Made by a program: the position numbers and the translations under genes. A DNA stretch of 51,774 nucleotides from Candidatus Dechloromonas phosphorivorans (lineage in GTDB: Bacteria > Pseudomonadota > Gammaproteobacteria > Burkholderiales > Rhodocyclaceae). Positions 1-9,334 of this stretch are shown here, piece after piece (within the stretch, counting starts at the first letter, position 1; each line of letters opens with the position of its first letter). A model generated the notes under the pieces. The model ran no database searches. It was not told the DNA's origin and saw nothing but the letters and a program-made list of their open reading frames with translations. The stretch spans positions 1 through 51,774 of the forward strand of contig JADKBR010000018.1 of assembly GCA_016714975.1 (NCBI GenBank), read 5' to 3'.

Positions 1-2
1 TC

Positions 3-1271
<1,269 letters not shown>

Positions 1272-1378
1272 AGACGGGAAGGATGAATTCCAACGTGCCC
1301 GTTCGCTTGAGTCGCATGCCTCCGGGGTCCATACTGCAGATTCAGTGGCATCCCTCTCGACAGGATCATCGTTTGGAT

Positions 1379-1759
1379 ATGCGTAGGATCTTTCTGACGT
1401 TTGTACTCGCCACCTTTAGCGGTAGCGCCATAGCCGAGTGGGTAATGGTTGCGCAATCGGCAGACGTGCCGGACAGGTATTACGTCGACCCCCAGACCAT
1501 CCTCAACGATGGTGCCATTCGCAGAGCCTGGGTCTTGGAGGGGCGGTCCGCCAAGGACAACTCTGGCGTTCTTTCCTACCGCTATCTGTATGAGTTCGAC
1601 TGCAAGAATGACCGCTGGCGGATGCTGTTGATAGCCGGTTTTGGCGGGCAGATGGCAACCGGTCCAAGGTTGACTTCTTATGAGCCAGCGGACTCCTCGA
1701 AGTACATCGCGCCAGGCACCGTTGCCGCAAGCATGCTCAAGTACATCTGTAGCCAGTAG
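1379..1759 (+). CDS. small exported protein resembling surface-adhesin E domain proteins
   Basis: A 126-residue protein. The ATG at 1379 was chosen because it starts a clean signal peptide (MRRIFLTFVLATFSGSAIA, cleavage before EW); the frame extends upstream only into non-signal sequence. The mature part has the pattern W-V with a YYVDPQTI segment, an aromatic YLYEFDCKNDRWR segment and a C-terminal ICSQ. The two cysteines could form a disulfide. This pattern is typical of short periplasmic or surface proteins filed as surface-adhesin E-like. The true role is unknown, and the name should not be read as evidence of adhesion. It stands alone between an ABC-F gene and thrH. Confidence 0.6.
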   Translation: MRRIFLTFVLATFSGSAIAEWVMVAQSADVPDRYYVDPQTILNDGAIRRAWVLEGRSAKDNSGVLSYRYLYEFDCKNDRWRMLLIAGFGGQMATGPRLTSYEPADSSKYIAPGTVAASMLKYICSQ

Positions 1760-1840
1760 CCACCCCACAAAACACCGCGGAAACCAATCCCGCATCGGGT
1801 AGAATCGCCGCTTTCCGAATACGCCCGCTGGAGCCAACCC

Positions 1841-2452
1841 GTGCAAATCGTCTGCCTGGACCTCGAAGGAGTCCTCGTCCCCGAAATCTGGATCGAATTC
1901 TCCAAGCGCACGGGCATTCCAGAACTCAAGCGGACGACACGCGACGAGCCCGATTACGACAAGTTGATGACCTATCGCCTGAATATCCTGCGCGAGCACA
2001 AGCTCGGCCTGCCGGACATTCAGAAGGTGATCGCCGAGATGGGTCCGCTGCCGGGTGCGCGTGACTTCCTCGACAAGCTCCGGGAGGACTACCAGGTAGT
2101 CATTTTGTCCGACACCTTCTACGAATTCGCTCACCCGCTGATGCGTCAGCTCGGCTGGCCAACGCTGTTCTGCCATTCGCTGAAAGCCGACGTGGACGGC
2201 ATGGTGATTGCCTATCAACTGCGCATGCCGGACCAGAAGCGGGAAGCGGTCAAGCGCTTCAAGGAACTGAACTTCACCATCGTTGCCGCAGGCGATTCCT
2301 ACAACGACACCGCAATGCTTGGCGAGGCCCACGGCGGCATCCTGTATCACCCGCCCGAGAACGTCATTCGCGAATTCCCGCAGTACCCGGTCGCGCTGAG
2401 TTACGACGACATGCGCCGTGAAATCGACAAAGCCTTCGCCCGGGTTGCCTGA
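1841..2452 (+). CDS. thrH: ThrH, phosphoserine phosphatase / homoserine phosphotransferase
   Basis: A HAD-superfamily enzyme of 203 residues. ThrH dephosphorylates phosphoserine and can pass the phosphate to homoserine, so it touches both serine and threonine synthesis. The N-terminal HAD motif reads CLDLEGVLVPEIW, which is the ThrH-specific form. Motif II is VVILSDTFYEF, and the metal-binding motif is GDSYNDTAML near the C-terminus. Length matches the family. The start is a GTG at 1841 preceded by GGAG about nine bases upstream; no better ATG exists. A TAGAAT hexamer around 1800 could be a -10 element. purU follows 10 bases after the stop, so the two may be co-transcribed. Confidence 0.93.
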   Translation: MQIVCLDLEGVLVPEIWIEFSKRTGIPELKRTTRDEPDYDKLMTYRLNILREHKLGLPDIQKVIAEMGPLPGARDFLDKLREDYQVVILSDTFYEFAHPLMRQLGWPTLFCHSLKADVDGMVIAYQLRMPDQKREAVKRFKELNFTIVAAGDSYNDTAMLGEAHGGILYHPPENVIREFPQYPVALSYDDMRREIDKAFARVA

Positions 2453-2462
2453 CTCCAGAATC

Positions 2463-3326
2463 ATGCAGCGCGACCGCTTTTTCACGCTCTCCGCTTCCTG
2501 CCCCGACCAGGTCGGTATCATCGCCAAGGTTTCCGGTTTCATCGCCGGCAACGGCGGCTGGATACTCGAATCGAGCTTTCACGCCGACGCGCTCACCGCA
2601 CGCTATTTCATGCGCATCGAGATCAAAGCCGATACGCTGCCCTTCCTGCTGGCCGAGTTCCGCGAGCGTTTCCGCACCGAGGTTGCCGAACCATTGCAGA
2701 TGGAATGGCGGATCAACGACAGCGCCGTCAAGCGCCGTGTCGTCGTGCTGGTTTCAAAACAGGAGCATTGCCTCTACGACCTGCTGGCGCGCTGGCAGGC
2801 CAAGGAACTCGATATCGAGATTCCTTGCGTCGTTTCGAACCATGACACGTTCCGGGGTTTTGTCGAATGGCATGGCATCCCCTTTCTTCATGTTCCGGTT
2901 TCACGGGACAACAGGAAGGCCGTGGACGCCGAGATCAAGCGCATCTTCGACGACGTGCGCGGCGATTCGATGGTTCTTGCCCGTTACATGCAGATCCTGT
3001 CGCCGGAATTGTGCGCTGCGCTGGCCGGCCGCATCATCAACATCCACCATTCCTTCCTGCCCAGCTTTGCCGGCGCCAAGCCCTACCACCAAGCCTACAC
3101 GCGCGGGGTCAAACTTATTGGCGCCACCTGTCACTACGTCACCAGTGAACTGGACGCCGGCCCGATCATTGAGCAGGATGTGATCCGTATCGACCATTCC
3201 GATTCGCCGGAAGATATGGTGCGCTACGGCAAGGACATCGAGAAGACCGTTCTCGCCCGTGGCCTGCGCTACCACCTGGAGGACCGGGTGCTCGCCCATG
3301 GTAACAAGACGGTGGTCTTCCGCTAA
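2463..3326 (+). CDS. purU: PurU, formyltetrahydrofolate deformylase
   Basis: The protein has 287 residues, the normal size for PurU, which hydrolyses 10-formyl-tetrahydrofolate to formate and tetrahydrofolate and so balances one-carbon pools and feeds formate to PurT. The first 80 residues form an ACT-like regulatory domain (FTLSASCPDQVGIIAKVSGF). The rest is a formyl-transferase fold with the NIHHSFLPSFAGAKPYHQA motif and GATCHYVTSELDAGPIIEQD, carrying the catalytic Asn, His and Asp. The ATG at 2463 aligns with the family start; the in-frame ATG at 2418 would overlap thrH. PurU is activated by methionine in E. coli, which fits its role beside one-carbon genes such as metH further along. Confidence 0.94.
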   Translation: MQRDRFFTLSASCPDQVGIIAKVSGFIAGNGGWILESSFHADALTARYFMRIEIKADTLPFLLAEFRERFRTEVAEPLQMEWRINDSAVKRRVVVLVSKQEHCLYDLLARWQAKELDIEIPCVVSNHDTFRGFVEWHGIPFLHVPVSRDNRKAVDAEIKRIFDDVRGDSMVLARYMQILSPELCAALAGRIINIHHSFLPSFAGAKPYHQAYTRGVKLIGATCHYVTSELDAGPIIEQDVIRIDHSDSPEDMVRYGKDIEKTVLARGLRYHLEDRVLAHGNKTVVFR

Positions 3327-3329
3327 GTC

Positions 3330-3872
3330 ATGCTTATCCGACGCGAACAATCCCTGCTGCTGGTCGTCGATATTCAGGAAAAACTGGCGCCGGCTATCCT
3401 GGATGCCGATGTTGTAGTCGCCAACACCGTCCGCCTGCTTTCCGCTGCTCGTCTGCTTGGCGTTCCCGCGCTTGTTTCGGAACAGTATGTTCGCGGACTC
3501 GGTAGTAGCGTAGCCGAGATACGGAATGTTGCGGTGGACACCCAGATTTTCGAGAAAATGCATTTCGGCTGTGCTGGCGAACCGGATTTCGTCCCGAGGC
3601 TAAGCGCCACCGGCCGCCAGCAGATTCTGTTGGCCGGCATGGAAAGCCACATCTGCGTCCTGCAAACCGGACTCGGCTTGCTTGAGGCTGGATTTGACGT
3701 ATTTCTTGTCGCTGATGCCAGCTCATCGCGGACGCTTGCCAACCGAAGCGCCGCAAGTGATCGTCTGCGTAGCTGCGGTGGACAAATTGTCACGACTGAA
3801 ATGGTGCTCTTCGAGTGGCTTGAAAAGGCCGGCACCGATCACTTCCGGGCTATGCTGCCGCTGATCAAGTAG
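3330..3872 (+). CDS. isochorismatase-family cysteine hydrolase (YcaC-like)
   Basis: The protein has 180 residues with the isochorismatase-like hydrolase fold. The Asp of LLLVVDIQEKL (about residue 14), a lysine in FEKMHFGC (about residue 72) and the cysteine of AGMESHICVLQT (about residue 108) make up the Asp-Lys-Cys triad. Family members hydrolyse amides, ureas or carbamoyl compounds; the substrate cannot be read from sequence. It starts 3 bases after purU, so co-transcription is likely. It is convergent with the lipoprotein gene downstream, with five bases between the stops. Confidence 0.85.
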   Translation: MLIRREQSLLLVVDIQEKLAPAILDADVVVANTVRLLSAARLLGVPALVSEQYVRGLGSSVAEIRNVAVDTQIFEKMHFGCAGEPDFVPRLSATGRQQILLAGMESHICVLQTGLGLLEAGFDVFLVADASSSRTLANRSAASDRLRSCGGQIVTTEMVLFEWLEKAGTDHFRAMLPLIK

Positions 3873-3873
3873 G

Positions 3874-3892
3874 CCGGCTAGTTCTCAGCCGG
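3874..3892. terminator. short hairpin in the convergent gap
   Basis: Six-base inverted repeat CCGGCT (3874-3879) and AGCCGG (3887-3892) with a 7-base loop, lying where the isochorismatase-type gene and the lipoprotein gene converge. There is no U-tract on either side, so termination is only a possibility. Confidence 0.3.
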
Positions 3893-4429
3893 ACGATTGT
3901 CGAGTGACTTGATCAACTCAAACAGCCGTTTGTAGAAATCGGGCGAAGTTACTGTCTCCTCTCCGACCTTGACCAGGGTGTCCTTGTCCATGACCCAAGG
4001 CAAGGAGACGGAACCAAACGCCGAAACGCTCACCCCGGCATTTGTCCCTTTCGATTTCATTTCATACTGCGTTTCCAGCGCACTAGCGTAGATTGCCGTG
4101 CCCAGACTGCTGGGAAGGCAAACCAGGGAAATACTGAGGGTGCTGGCTGTGTCAGGCTGGGGACGGAAATACTTTTCCCCCCGAATGCTGCGGGGTTTGG
4201 GGTCGCCAATCTGATAACCCTGACTCAACAAGGCGCGCTGTGCAATTTCGCATGCCTCGTCGGGCTCGCGACTGCTGTAGTACTGAAATGGCGTCTCGCT
4301 GGGAAATGCCTCGCCTTGATACGATCGTGAAGACTTGGCCGACCCGCAAGCTGCGAGCAGCAAGCTGGCGAGACCTGCAACCGCGATCAATTGGCAGGAG
4401 AGCAGAAAAGGCTTGGTCCGGGATTTCAT
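3878..4429 (-). CDS. DUF2242-like outer-membrane or periplasmic lipoprotein
   Basis: A 183-residue protein. The ATG at 4429 gives a lipoprotein signal peptide with lipobox LLAAC and acylated cysteine near residue 28; the longer frame to 4501 has no signal features at its N-terminus. The mature part shows repeated patterns (ALLSQGYQI, LETQYEMKSKG, SAFGSVSLPWVMDKDTLVKVGEETV) that I associate with DUF2242 lipoproteins common in Betaproteobacteria. No catalytic motif is visible and the function is unknown. It is a single gene between the thrH-purU group and the amt terminator. Confidence 0.65.
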   Translation of the reverse strand: MKSRTKPFLLSCQLIAVAGLASLLLAACGSAKSSRSYQGEAFPSETPFQYYSSREPDEACEIAQRALLSQGYQIGDPKPRSIRGEKYFRPQPDTASTLSISLVCLPSSLGTAIYASALETQYEMKSKGTNAGVSVSAFGSVSLPWVMDKDTLVKVGEETVTSPDFYKRLFELIKSLDNRPAEN

Positions 4430-4499
4430 TGCTGCACATTTTAAGCAGTTCGGCCACTGGATTGTCAGCCTTGACGCCCGTCGCCAGGACTGACGCGGC

Positions 4500-4530
4500 A
4501 AAAAGAAGCGGGCACCCGAAGGTGCCCGCT
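4500..4530 (-). terminator. intrinsic terminator of the porin-glnK-amt operon
   Basis: A perfect 10-bp stem, AGCGGGCACC with GGTGCCCGCT (4507-4516 and 4521-4530), closed by a UUCG tetraloop when read on the minus strand. It is followed on that strand by TTCTTTTTG. It lies 26 bases beyond the amt stop. All parts of a classical rho-independent terminator are present. Confidence 0.92.
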
Positions 4531-4555
4531 GGGAGAGACATCAAATGTTTGCTGC

Positions 4556-6037
4556 TTAATGGTGATAGGCGCTCTCGCCGTGCGAGGTAAGGTCGAGCCC
4601 TTCGCGCTCCTCGTCTTCCGGTACGCGCAGACCGATGACGATATCCACCAGCTTGTAGGCGATGATCGAGACGATGCCGGACCAGACGATGACGGTACCC
4701 ACGCCCCACAACTGGCTGATCAATTGCGCGGTCATGTCAAAGTCGCCGACCTTGTTGGTCACATAGTCGTAGACGCCCGTGCCGCCGAGAGCCGGATCGA
4801 CGAACACGCCGGTCAGTATCGCGCCGAGGATGCCGCCGACGCCATGGATACCGAAGACGTCGAGCGAGTCGTCGGCACCCAGGATCTTCTTGAGGCCATT
4901 GACACCCCACAGGCAGACGATCCCTGCCAGCAGACCGATCACGATCGAACCCATGACACCGACGAATCCCGCAGCCGGCGTGATCGCCACCAGACCGGCG
5001 ACAGCACCGGAAGCAGCACCCAGCATCGAAGGCTTGCCCTTGATAATCCACTCGGCGAAGACCCAGGACAGCGCGGCACAAGCCGTCGCAACCCAGGTAT
5101 TGACCATCGCCAACGCGGCAGCACCAGAGGCCTCCAGCGCGGATCCAGCATTGAAGCCGAACCAGCCAAACCACAGCAGCGAGGCGCCGATCATCGTGAA
5201 GGTCAGGGAGTGCGGGGCCATGGCAACGTTGCCCAGACCGCTGCGCTTGCCGATCATGTAGGCACCGACCAGACCAGCCATCGCGGCGTTGATATGGACC
5301 ACGGTACCCCCGGCGAAGTCGAGCGCGCCCTTCTGGAACAGGAAGCCGGCAGTCTTGCCCGCGGCTTCACCGGCAGCGGCATCGATATAGGCATCCGGAC
5401 CAGCCCAGTACCAGACCATGTGCGCCATCGGGATATACGACAACGTGAACCAGATGACCATGAAGACGATGATGGCCGCGAACTTGGCGCGCTCGGCGAG
5501 AGCGCCGACGATCAGCCCGCAGGTGATTGCCGCGAAGGCCCCCTGGAAGATGATGTAGGCCAGTTCGGAGATATTCACCCCCTTGCTGAAAGTCGCAGCG
5601 ACCGAATCGACCGTCACTCCCTTAAGGAAGAGTTTGTCGAGTACCCCGACGAACTGGTTGCCCTCGGTGAATGCCGCCGAGTAACCATAGATCACCCACA
5701 ACACGGAAATCAGCGAGAACGTGACGAACACCTGCATCAGCACCGAGAGCATGTTCTTGGCACGGACAAGCCCTCCGTAGAAGAGAGCCAAGCCGGGGAT
5801 CGACATCAGTATGACGAGGGCAGCACTGACCATCACCCAGGCATTGTCACCCTTGTTGGGAGGAATGACCGGTGCGGCGACCGGAGCCGCCTCGGCCGCC
5901 GTACCGCTCATGCCTGCCATTCCCGCCGGGGCGGTGGCCGTTGGGCTTGCGGCTGGAGCCGCCTTGTCGTCGGCCCAGGCCGGCGCCCCGAAGGCAACGG
6001 CACCGAGCAAGGCTAGCATTGCAAAAACACGTTTCAT
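4556..6037 (-). CDS. amt: Amt, ammonium transporter
   Basis: A 493-residue inner-membrane channel for ammonium, probably a trimer gated by GlnK. The ATG at 6037 has an AAGGAG site just upstream and starts a cleavable signal peptide (MKRVFAMLALLGAVAFG, ending APAWA), as Amt proteins with an extracytoplasmic N-terminus have. An Ala/Pro-rich stretch follows, then eleven hydrophobic segments. The two pore histidines are visible in GGTVVHINAAMAG and DVFGIHGVGGILGA. The C-terminal tail (RVPEDEEREGLDLTSHGES) is the conserved region that couples GlnK binding to gating. It is the last gene of a three-gene operon ending in a strong terminator and lies 10 bases after glnK. Confidence 0.96.
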   Translation of the reverse strand: MKRVFAMLALLGAVAFGAPAWADDKAAPAASPTATAPAGMAGMSGTAAEAAPVAAPVIPPNKGDNAWVMVSAALVILMSIPGLALFYGGLVRAKNMLSVLMQVFVTFSLISVLWVIYGYSAAFTEGNQFVGVLDKLFLKGVTVDSVAATFSKGVNISELAYIIFQGAFAAITCGLIVGALAERAKFAAIIVFMVIWFTLSYIPMAHMVWYWAGPDAYIDAAAGEAAGKTAGFLFQKGALDFAGGTVVHINAAMAGLVGAYMIGKRSGLGNVAMAPHSLTFTMIGASLLWFGWFGFNAGSALEASGAAALAMVNTWVATACAALSWVFAEWIIKGKPSMLGAASGAVAGLVAITPAAGFVGVMGSIVIGLLAGIVCLWGVNGLKKILGADDSLDVFGIHGVGGILGAILTGVFVDPALGGTGVYDYVTNKVGDFDMTAQLISQLWGVGTVIVWSGIVSIIAYKLVDIVIGLRVPEDEEREGLDLTSHGESAYHH

Positions 6038-6047
6038 GATGTGCTCC

Positions 6048-6386
6048 TTACAAGGCATCGATACCGGTTTCACCGGTACGGATGCGAACAACTTCTTCGA
6101 GGTTGAAAACAAAGATCTTGCCGTCACCGATCTTGCCGGTGCTGGCTGATCGTTCGATGGCTTCGATGACCTGATCGATCTGGTCATCTCTGACGCCAGC
6201 CTCGATCTTCACCTTGGGCAGAAAGTCGACGACATATTCCGCACCCCGGTACAACTCGGTGTGTCCTTTCTGCCGGCCGAAGCCTTTAACTTCAGTGACC
6301 GTGACACCCTGCACGCCGATCGCGGACAGCGCCTCACGGACTTCGTCAAGCTTGAATGGCTTGATGATGGCGGTTACGAATTTCAT
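6048..6386 (-). CDS. glnK: GlnK, PII nitrogen regulatory protein
   Basis: A 112-residue PII signal protein. It opens with MKFVTAIIKPFKLDEVREAL, has Tyr51 in the T-loop (HTELYRGAEY), the residue uridylylated by GlnD, and the B-loop TGKIGDGKIFV for ATP and 2-oxoglutarate binding. Placement directly before amt identifies it as the GlnK paralogue that blocks the ammonium channel when nitrogen becomes plentiful, rather than the glnB paralogue. A terminator-like hairpin lies in the 86-base gap between the upstream porin gene and glnK, so the level of glnK-amt relative to porin may be set by partial termination. Confidence 0.95.
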   Translation of the reverse strand: MKFVTAIIKPFKLDEVREALSAIGVQGVTVTEVKGFGRQKGHTELYRGAEYVVDFLPKVKIEAGVRDDQIDQVIEAIERSASTGKIGDGKIFVFNLEEVVRIRTGETGIDAL

Positions 6387-6420
6387 GAGTATTTCCCCAA
6401 AAAAAAGATTGATGTTGGCG

Positions 6421-6459
6421 CCTCCCCGCTGGCGCCAGACGGCCTACCGGCGGGGGAGG
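6421..6459 (-). terminator. hairpin between porin and glnK, possible partial terminator
   Basis: CCTCCCCGC (6421-6429) pairs with GCGGGGGAGG (6450-6459) with one bulged G and an 20-base loop that can itself fold. Read on the minus strand, a run of eight T follows about 16 bases after the stem, further than in a standard terminator. It could dampen read-through from the porin gene or protect the porin mRNA 3' end. Confidence 0.4.
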
Positions 6460-6472
6460 TTCAACAACTTGA

Positions 6473-7348
6473 TTAGAAAGTCTTGGAAACGGAAAGGATG
6501 CCAATGCCGCGGCCAGCATCCTTCGATTTCGAACCCACCTGGCCATTGGCATTCAGGGAGTTGTAGAAGCAATAAAACTCCGCATTGCCGCAATTGCCGG
6601 CCGCGTCTGTGCCAATGTAGGCGGCGCCGATGACCCAGCCGGCGATGTCTTTGGTCACGCCGACCTTCCAGTCGGTGTAGCTTATGTCCGAGTTGCCGGT
6701 GGTGCCTGCATACTTGTAGTTGCCGGCATAGAGATGACCAACGTGCGCGTTGATCCCCCACCCTTCGCCCAGATCATAGTTGGCCGACAGGTCAAGGTAG
6801 CTGATCCCTTTGGAATCAGGCAGGCTGAAGTAGTTGGTGACGGCATAGCTATACTTGAGACTCACGAATTTCCAGCTGCCGGCAATGTACAGTTCGCCGT
6901 TGTCAACCGTGCCGCTGGCAGACTGGCCCGGATTCTTGGCGTTCGTGTAGGAAAGCGGCCCTGCGTTGGAACCGGGGTAGTAGTAATAGAGCCCACCGAC
7001 ATCAAGGCCAAAGTCGCCGAAGGTTCCCTTCCAGCCACCATAGAAGTCCATTTCGAGGTTGCCTTCAGGGTAACCGGCCCCAGAGTTCGTGTTGGAGTTC
7101 CAGTTGCCGACGTAGAAGCCGCTCGAATGCTGGTAATCGACCCCACCCTGCAGGGCCGGCTTGCCGAAGGTCTGGTCGATACCGCGGAAACGGTAGCTGG
7201 AAAACAGCCCGAGGTTTCCGGTAAAGGCATGCGGGCTGGCTTCCGCTTCCGCTGACGGTGCCTCGCCGCGTTCCGAGGAAGCTGTCTGGGCAAAAGCGGG
7301 AACAGCAAAGGCGCCAGCCAAGGCTAAGGCAATCAGGGACTTGTTCAT
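6473..7348 (-). CDS. TorF-family putative porin, first gene of the glnK-amt operon
   Basis: A 291-residue outer-membrane protein. The ATG at 7348 is preceded by AGGAG and opens a signal peptide (MNKSLIALALAGAFAVPAFA). The mature chain alternates polar and hydrophobic residues as a beta-barrel does, rich in Tyr, Gly and Asn. It contains the family pattern FTGNLGLFSSYRFRGIDQTF and ends in a terminal phenylalanine (ILSVSKTF), the outer-membrane sorting signal. The name refers to a family of unknown substrate. Its position under a sigma-54 promoter with glnK and amt suggests it helps small nitrogen compounds cross the outer membrane; this is inference from context. Confidence 0.85.
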   Translation of the reverse strand: MNKSLIALALAGAFAVPAFAQTASSERGEAPSAEAEASPHAFTGNLGLFSSYRFRGIDQTFGKPALQGGVDYQHSSGFYVGNWNSNTNSGAGYPEGNLEMDFYGGWKGTFGDFGLDVGGLYYYYPGSNAGPLSYTNAKNPGQSASGTVDNGELYIAGSWKFVSLKYSYAVTNYFSLPDSKGISYLDLSANYDLGEGWGINAHVGHLYAGNYKYAGTTGNSDISYTDWKVGVTKDIAGWVIGAAYIGTDAAGNCGNAEFYCFYNSLNANGQVGSKSKDAGRGIGILSVSKTF

Positions 7349-7405
7349 GGTGTTTCTCCTACGGTTAAAGTGAAACTCAAGAAAGAAATTGTGCATTGCA
7401 GCTTT

Positions 7406-7421
7406 AGCATTAGTCGTGCCA
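7406..7421 (-). promoter_or_regulatory. sigma-54 (RpoN) promoter of the porin-glnK-amt operon
   Basis: On the minus strand the sequence reads TGGCACGACTAATGCT. The -24 element TGGCACG is a perfect consensus match. The -12 GC dinucleotide follows GG by exactly ten bases, as RpoN requires. It lies 58 bases upstream of the porin ATG, giving a predicted start point near 7394. Confidence 0.85.
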
Positions 7422-7483
7422 GCATCGCTTTTGATGAATATCAAGGGATTCTTGGCCCATCTCCACCCGGGATTGGCCTCTTG

Positions 7484-7500
7484 TGCACCAATGTGGTGCG
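7484..7500. promoter_or_regulatory. NtrC-type enhancer palindrome
   Basis: The sequence TGCACCAATGTGGTGCG contains a perfect inverted repeat GCACC-N5-GGTGC, matching the known NtrC site pattern. It lies about 65-80 bases upstream of the -24 element, a normal place for an NtrC enhancer. The half-sites recur close by: TGGTGCGCC at 7494 and GGCGCACCA ending near 7522 form a second, wider inverted repeat, so a second weaker dimer could bind. The site also lies about 90 bases before ubiK on the other strand. Confidence 0.75.
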
Positions 7501-7591
7501 CCCAGGAATCTTGGCGCACCACGGACGCACAGATAGTCCAGAAATGCCTGGCAAGCTTGCTGTGTTACACTTTTCCGAACGGAGGACTCTC

Positions 7592-7831
7592 ATGCTCGAC
7601 CCAAAGACACTTGAAGAACTCGGCAGCAAGATGACCACCCTGCTTGCCAATTCTCCGGCCAGGGATCTTGAAAAGAACGCCAGGGCCGCGATGAGCGGCT
7701 TGCTCGCTAAACTTGATGTCGTGACCCGCGAGGAATTCGATATCCAGACCCAGGTGCTGGCACGTACCCGCGAGAAACTGAAGGAACTCGAGGCGCGCGT
7801 CGAGGCGCTGGAAAAAGCGCGGTTGGGATAG
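7592..7831 (+). CDS. ubiK: UbiK accessory factor (BMFP-domain, YqiC-like)
   Basis: A 79-residue protein beginning MLDPKTLEELGSKMTTLL, with an amphipathic N-terminal helix and a C-terminal coiled coil (REKLKELEARVEALEKA). This is the layout of UbiK/YqiC, a membrane-fusogenic trimeric helper of the aerobic ubiquinone-synthesis complex. GGAGG lies eight bases before the ATG at 7592; the frame extends upstream into the regulatory region, but that part is not coding. The comM gene starts 9 bases after the stop. A ubiK-comM pair is a common arrangement in Betaproteobacteria. Confidence 0.88.
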   Translation: MLDPKTLEELGSKMTTLLANSPARDLEKNARAAMSGLLAKLDVVTREEFDIQTQVLARTREKLKELEARVEALEKARLG

Positions 7832-7840
7832 TAGACACCG

Positions 7841-9334
7841 ATGGCGCTCGCCATCGCTCACAGTCGCGGACTCGATGGCCTGAGTGCCCCACCCGTAACG
7901 GTGGAGGTGCATCTGGCGAGTGGCTTGCCGACTTTCACGCTGGTCGGCCTGCCGGATACCGAGGTCAAGGAAGCGCGTGACCGTGTACGCGCAGCCATCG
8001 TCAATTCCGGCTTCGACTTTCCGAGCAAGCGCATCACGGTCAACCTCGCCCCCGCTGACCTGCCCAAGGAATCGGGTCGCTTCGACCTGCCGATCGCCCT
8101 CGGAATACTCGGTGCGAGCGGCCAGATTCCCGCATCAGCGCTGAACAACTACGAATTCGCCGGCGAACTCTCGCTGTCGGGTGAACTGCGCCCGATCCGC
8201 GGTGCGCTGGCCATGGCCCTGCAGACCGCCGGCAGCGGCAAGATTTTCATCCTCCCCGAAGACAGTGCCCGTGAAGCGGCGCTGATCGGTTCTGGAAACA
8301 TCCTTTCGGCGCGTTCCCTGCTGGAAGTGTGCGCTCACATCTCTGGCCAGGCTGAGTTGGCGGGGCCTACACCGGTCGCCATCGAAAACCAGCCGACTAT
8401 CCCCGACCTCAACGAGGTTCGCGGCCAGAGTCAGGCCAAACGGGCACTGGAAGTCGCCGCCGCCGGCGGTCATTCGCTGCTCATGATCGGCCCGCCTGGC
8501 TCGGGAAAATCCATGCTCGCCGCCCGCCTGCCCGGCTTGATGCCAATGCTGGATGGCGAAGCGGCCAAGGCCTCGGCCGCAGTCCTTTCGCTGGTAGGGC
8601 AGTTCCGCCCCGAGGCCTTCGGTGTTCGCCCTTATCGCCAACCGCACCATACTGCGTCGGCCGTCGCCTTGGTTGGCGGTGGCAATCCGCCGCGCCCGGG
8701 CGAGATCAGTCTGGCCCATCAAGGGGTGCTTTTCCTCGACGAGTTGCCCGAATTCGACCGCAAGGTGCTGGAAAGCCTGCGCGAGCCCCTCGAATCGGGG
8801 CACATCCATATCGCCCGCGCCGCCCGGCATGCCAGATTTCCGGCGGAATTCCAGCTCGTCGCGGCGATGAACCCCTGCCCCTGTGGTTTCAGCGGGCACA
8901 GTAACGGCAAATGCCGCTGCACCCCGGATCAGATTGCCCGCTACCGCGGCAAGCTTTCCGGTCCGTTCCTCGACCGGATCGACCTGCTGATCGAGGTTCC
9001 GGCGGTGCCGGTCGATGCCCTCGGCGGCACAGTGGATGGCGAGTCCTCGGCCGCCGTGCGCAGCCGGGTCGAAGCGGCACGGGCAAGGCAGTGGGAGCGG
9101 GAAGGCAAGACAAACGCCCGCCTGACAGCGAAAGAGGTCGACAGTCTTTGCCAGCCAGACGAAGCCGGTATCATGCTGCTCAAGCAGGCAAGCCTGCGCC
9201 TGGATCTGTCAGCACGTGCCTGGCATCGCATTCTCAAGGTTGCCCGGACCATCGCCGACCTGGCGGCCAGCGCTTCGATACGCGCCCCGCATGTGGCCGA
9301 GGCGATCCAGTACCGGCGCCTGTCCGGTGGCTGA
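7841..9334 (+). CDS. comM: ComM/YifB family AAA+ ATPase (Mg-chelatase-like)
   Basis: A 497-residue protein. The N-terminal third has the Lon-protease-like S5 fold (VEVHLASGLPTFTLVGLPDTEVKEA). The central AAA+ domain has Walker A GPPGSGKSMLA (about residue 218) and Walker B VLFLDELPEF. A cysteine-rich insert (NPCPCGFSGHSNGKCRC) and the C-terminal Mg-chelatase-like domain follow. ComM is a ring helicase that drives branch migration during integration of transforming DNA. The presence of dprA at 39 kb supports some capacity for natural transformation, though neither gene proves it. The start ATG at 7841 is the family start. Confidence 0.93.
   Translation: MALAIAHSRGLDGLSAPPVTVEVHLASGLPTFTLVGLPDTEVKEARDRVRAAIVNSGFDFPSKRITVNLAPADLPKESGRFDLPIALGILGASGQIPASALNNYEFAGELSLSGELRPIRGALAMALQTAGSGKIFILPEDSAREAALIGSGNILSARSLLEVCAHISGQAELAGPTPVAIENQPTIPDLNEVRGQSQAKRALEVAAAGGHSLLMIGPPGSGKSMLAARLPGLMPMLDGEAAKASAAVLSLVGQFRPEAFGVRPYRQPHHTASAVALVGGGNPPRPGEISLAHQGVLFLDELPEFDRKVLESLREPLESGHIHIARAARHARFPAEFQLVAAMNPCPCGFSGHSNGKCRCTPDQIARYRGKLSGPFLDRIDLLIEVPAVPVDALGGTVDGESSAAVRSRVEAARARQWEREGKTNARLTAKEVDSLCQPDEAGIMLLKQASLRLDLSARAWHRILKVARTIADLAASASIRAPHVAEAIQYRRLSGG

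Noticed and set aside
4559..6016. A 485-codon open frame opposite amt
   Set aside because: Rich in Asp, His, Arg and Gln as expected for the complement of a membrane-protein gene; no support.
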